Shown one piece after another: positions 62,713 through 64,000 of a stretch of DNA of 64,000 bases. A model generated the notes under the pieces. That model was given only the letters and a program-made list of their open reading frames with translations. It had not been told where the DNA came from and searched no databases. The translations under genes were made by a program, and so were the position numbers. Source of the DNA: Bacillus sp. SA1-12 (GTDB lineage Bacteria > Bacillota > Bacilli > Bacillales > Bacillaceae); the NCBI RefSeq assembly GCF_000981385.1, contig NZ_LATZ01000003.1, forward strand, positions 124,001 to 188,000, read 5' to 3'. Each line of letters begins with the position of its first letter. Position 1 is the first letter of the stretch.

Positions 62713-62914
62713 ACAGGTTTTCCGTGGGTTGATGGAGAATGTATATCGCCGGCATGATCATATCCAAAGAAAAGAGGATGCCAATCTTTATCGTAAAGAG
62801 AGGGAACTGAACCAAATGGATAGGCTGAGTGATGAATTTGAACAAAGAATGGAGTTAGCTGCTGTAGAAATGGAAAAGTGGCTGATTAAACATAAACCTA
62901 TAAAAAGAAATTAG
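62702..62914 (+). CDS. Small coiled-coil-like protein, hypothetical
   Basis: A 70-residue protein overlapping the end of the DUF421 gene by 11 bases. The start is TTG 62702, 9 bases after AAGGAG inside that gene. The sequence is charged and helical (NLYRKERELNQMDRLSDEFE; MELAAVEMEKWLIKHK). Overlap and ribosome site suggest translational coupling to DUF421. No family was recognised. Confidence 0.6.
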   Translation: MIIEQVFRGLMENVYRRHDHIQRKEDANLYRKERELNQMDRLSDEFEQRMELAAVEMEKWLIKHKPIKRN

Positions 62915-62947
62915 AATTCATATCAAAAACTACCCGCAAACGTCCAA

Positions 62948-62975
62948 ACAAACTGACTCCTATCTTCATATAGTG
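62948..62975 (+). promoter_or_regulatory. Sigma-K-like promoter of yjcZ
   Basis: AC (62948-62949), 17 bases, CATATAGTG. One mismatch from the consensus, 33 bases before the ATG. Confidence 0.5.
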
Positions 62976-63007
62976 AAGTAATGATAGCAGGAGGAGGTGC
63001 TTAGCGC

Positions 63008-63127
63008 ATGGGTTACGGCTACGGTGGCTATGGTTATGGCGGCGGCGGCTATTACGGCAGCACGTTTGTTTTAATCGTTGTATTATTTATCCTTTTAATC
63101 ATTGTTGGTGCTTCTTTCTATAACTAA
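63008..63127 (+). CDS. yjcZ: YjcZ-family sporulation protein
   Basis: A 39-residue protein: a Gly/Tyr-rich head ([18 protein letters not shown]) and one hydrophobic helix ([18 protein letters not shown]), ending YN. This is the diagnostic form of the YjcZ/YtzI-like small sporulation proteins. GGAGGAGG precedes the ATG. B. subtilis yjcZ also lies between yjcA and spoVIF. Confidence 0.88.
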   Translation: MGYGYGGYGYGGGGYYGSTFVLIVVLFILLIIVGASFYN

Positions 63128-63155
63128 GACCTAGTGTCTTTGGGGCATCAAAGAA

Positions 63156-63187
63156 AATACGAGCAGATTTTGCTCGTATTTTTTTTG
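63156..63187 (+). terminator. Terminator of yjcZ
   Basis: AATACGAGCA is the exact inverted repeat of TGCTCGTATT around a 5-base loop, with T8. Confidence 0.9.
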
Positions 63188-63318
63188 AAAAGGTAAGAAA
63201 GGATTAAATTTTAACATCATGAAGTGTAGGCAAAGAACGATTTCAATTTCATGAGCTTCTTAGTTGTCCTAGGCTTTTCTTAAGAAACTTGAACAAAGAG
63301 CTCAGTCTCTTTTTATTC

Positions 63319-63345
63319 ACCTTTTGCCTAGAATGTCATAGGATA
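63319..63345 (+). promoter_or_regulatory. Sigma-K promoter of spoVIF
   Basis: AC (63319-63320), 16 bases, CATAGGATA (63337-63345). This matches the AC-N16-CATANNNTA consensus completely and is 25 bases before the ATG. B. subtilis spoVIF is transcribed by sigma-K. Confidence 0.75.
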
Positions 63346-63370
63346 TATCATCAGGTAAGGAGGCGGGAAA

Positions 63371-63625
63371 ATGGATAATAAATTCTTCAAAAATATCGAA
63401 AATAAAACTGGCGTTAACATGAATGATGTTTTTGCTTTAGCAAATTCTTTACAGGGTGCAAACTTCAAAGATGAAAAAACTGTACGCAATGTGATCCGCC
63501 GCGTATCACAAATTGCTAACAAACCTGTTTCAAAGCAAATGGAAGATAAAATTGTTAATTCAATTGTTAATGGAAATGAAAAATTAGATTTTAACACCAT
63601 TTCAAAAATGATTAATAAGAAATAA
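63371..63625 (+). CDS. spoVIF: Stage VI sporulation protein F
   Basis: Small soluble protein of 84 residues (MDNKFFKNIENKTGVNMNDV; ALANSLQGANFKDEKTVRNV) matching SpoVIF (YjcC), which is required for proper coat assembly and spore resistance in B. subtilis. The start ATG follows AAGGAGGCGGG. A perfect sigma-K promoter and the neighbours yjcA and yjcZ support the call. Confidence 0.92.
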   Translation: MDNKFFKNIENKTGVNMNDVFALANSLQGANFKDEKTVRNVIRRVSQIANKPVSKQMEDKIVNSIVNGNEKLDFNTISKMINKK

Positions 63626-63651
63626 ATGAAAGACAACCAGGTATTTAAGAG

Positions 63652-63690
63652 AAGGTGAATCAAAGGGGCAAAGCTCTTTTGATTCACCTT
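63652..63690 (+). terminator. Probable terminator of spoVIF
   Basis: AAGGTGAATCAAA is the exact inverted repeat of TTTGATTCACCTT around a 13-base loop. The tail AATTTATTTTG is only moderately T-rich. Confidence 0.65.
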
Positions 63691-63780
63691 AATTTATTTT
63701 GTTAATATATTGTTCATTATTCTTTCACCTTAATTTCACATATCTCCTTTATAGTGAAGGTGACAAAAAGAGGTGAAAAA

Positions 63781-64000
63781 ATGGAACAAAATAAAGAGCA
63801 AATTGCAACATGGAGAAGTTTTTTATTACTATATAAGTTTGCCTTAGATGAAATGAATACAAAACTTGAAATATTAAATGAGGAATTTGAATTTTCACAT
63901 CAGCATAATCCAATTGAACATATAAAATCCAGGTTAAAGGAACCAACAAGTATAATAGGAAAGCTGCAAAGAAAAGGCTTGGCAATTACAACTGAAGAAG
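63781..64000 (+). CDS. Small alarmone synthetase, RelP/YwaC type (partial)
   Basis: The first 73 codons of a gene that runs off the window. The N-terminus includes TWRSFLLLYKFALDEMNTKL, EEFEFSHQHNPIEHIKSRLK and SIIGKLQRKGLAITTEE. This resembles B. subtilis YwaC (SasA/RelP), in which the HNPIEH-x-KSR segment precedes the synthetase motifs. The catalytic part is beyond the end. AAAAAGAGGTG precedes the ATG. The inverted repeat TCACCTT/AAGGTGA (63725-63763) sits just upstream and may be regulatory. Confidence 0.8.
   Translation, partial: MEQNKEQIATWRSFLLLYKFALDEMNTKLEILNEEFEFSHQHNPIEHIKSRLKEPTSIIGKLQRKGLAITTEE

Overview
The window is low-GC Gram-positive chromosome from an endospore-forming member of the Bacillaceae (Bacillus sensu lato, but not B. 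subtilis itself). From the end of fabF to spoVIF the gene order follows the B. subtilis yjaZ-yjbA-trpS-opp-yjbC-spx-yjbE-mecA-coiA-pepF-spxH-yjbI-yjbJ-yjbK-yjbL-relQ-nadF-yjbO-prpE ... yjbQ-thi-fabI-cotO-cotYZ-cotVWX-yjcA-yjcZ-spoVIF backbone. This conserved order supports many of the gene names. Regulators are typical of the group: a tryptophan T-box, a TPP riboswitch, a FapR-like operator, a Rex-type operator on a RoxS-like small RNA, and sigma-K-like promoters before the spore genes.

Region by region. 1-4.4 kb: fabF tail, yjaZ, yjbA, T-box-controlled trpS and a DUF3899 membrane protein. 4.5-10.6 kb: the oppABCDF oligopeptide importer. 10.8-19.4 kb: stress and competence genes (yjbC, spx, yjbE, mecA, cls, coiA, pepF). 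19.5-26.7 kb: a RoxS-like sRNA, a Nudix hydrolase, the yjbI-spxH pair, a frameshifted yjbJ transglycosylase, yjbK, yjbL and a relQ-nadF-rluD-type operon. 26.8-33.7 kb: a 52-bp tandem array of terminator-like hairpins, prpE, an FtsW/RodA-family gene, mgtE and a YjbQ-type antiporter. 33.7-37.6 kb: TPP-riboswitch tenI-thiO-thiS-thiG-thiF. 37.7-40.6 kb: two small paralogous unknowns, fabI and an EAL phosphodiesterase.

40.7-63.7 kb is a spore-surface locus. Relative to B. subtilis, the stretch between the cotO/cotYZ genes and the cotVWX genes holds about 15 kb of accessory DNA. It encodes four GT2 glycosyltransferases, a LamG-GT4 fusion, three enzymes matching the UDP-GlcNAc to UDP-2-acetamido-2,6-dideoxy-L-hexose route, a further sugar reductase/epimerase, a PAPS-type sulfotransferase, an SLC13 permease, Cys- and His-rich coat-like paralogues, and a BclA-like collagen protein. 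Sigma-K-like sequences stand before several of these units. The simplest reading is a mother-cell island that builds and attaches a crust or exosporium glycan carrying an unusual deoxy-amino sugar and possibly sulfate. That reading is inference; the individual domains are visible in the sequence.

The window ends with yjcA, yjcZ and spoVIF homologues and the start of a second small alarmone synthetase (RelP/YwaC type). Four related palindromic intergenic repeats lie near 3.5, 28.3, 29.9 and 39.4 kb. One of them separates the trpS T-box from trpS.
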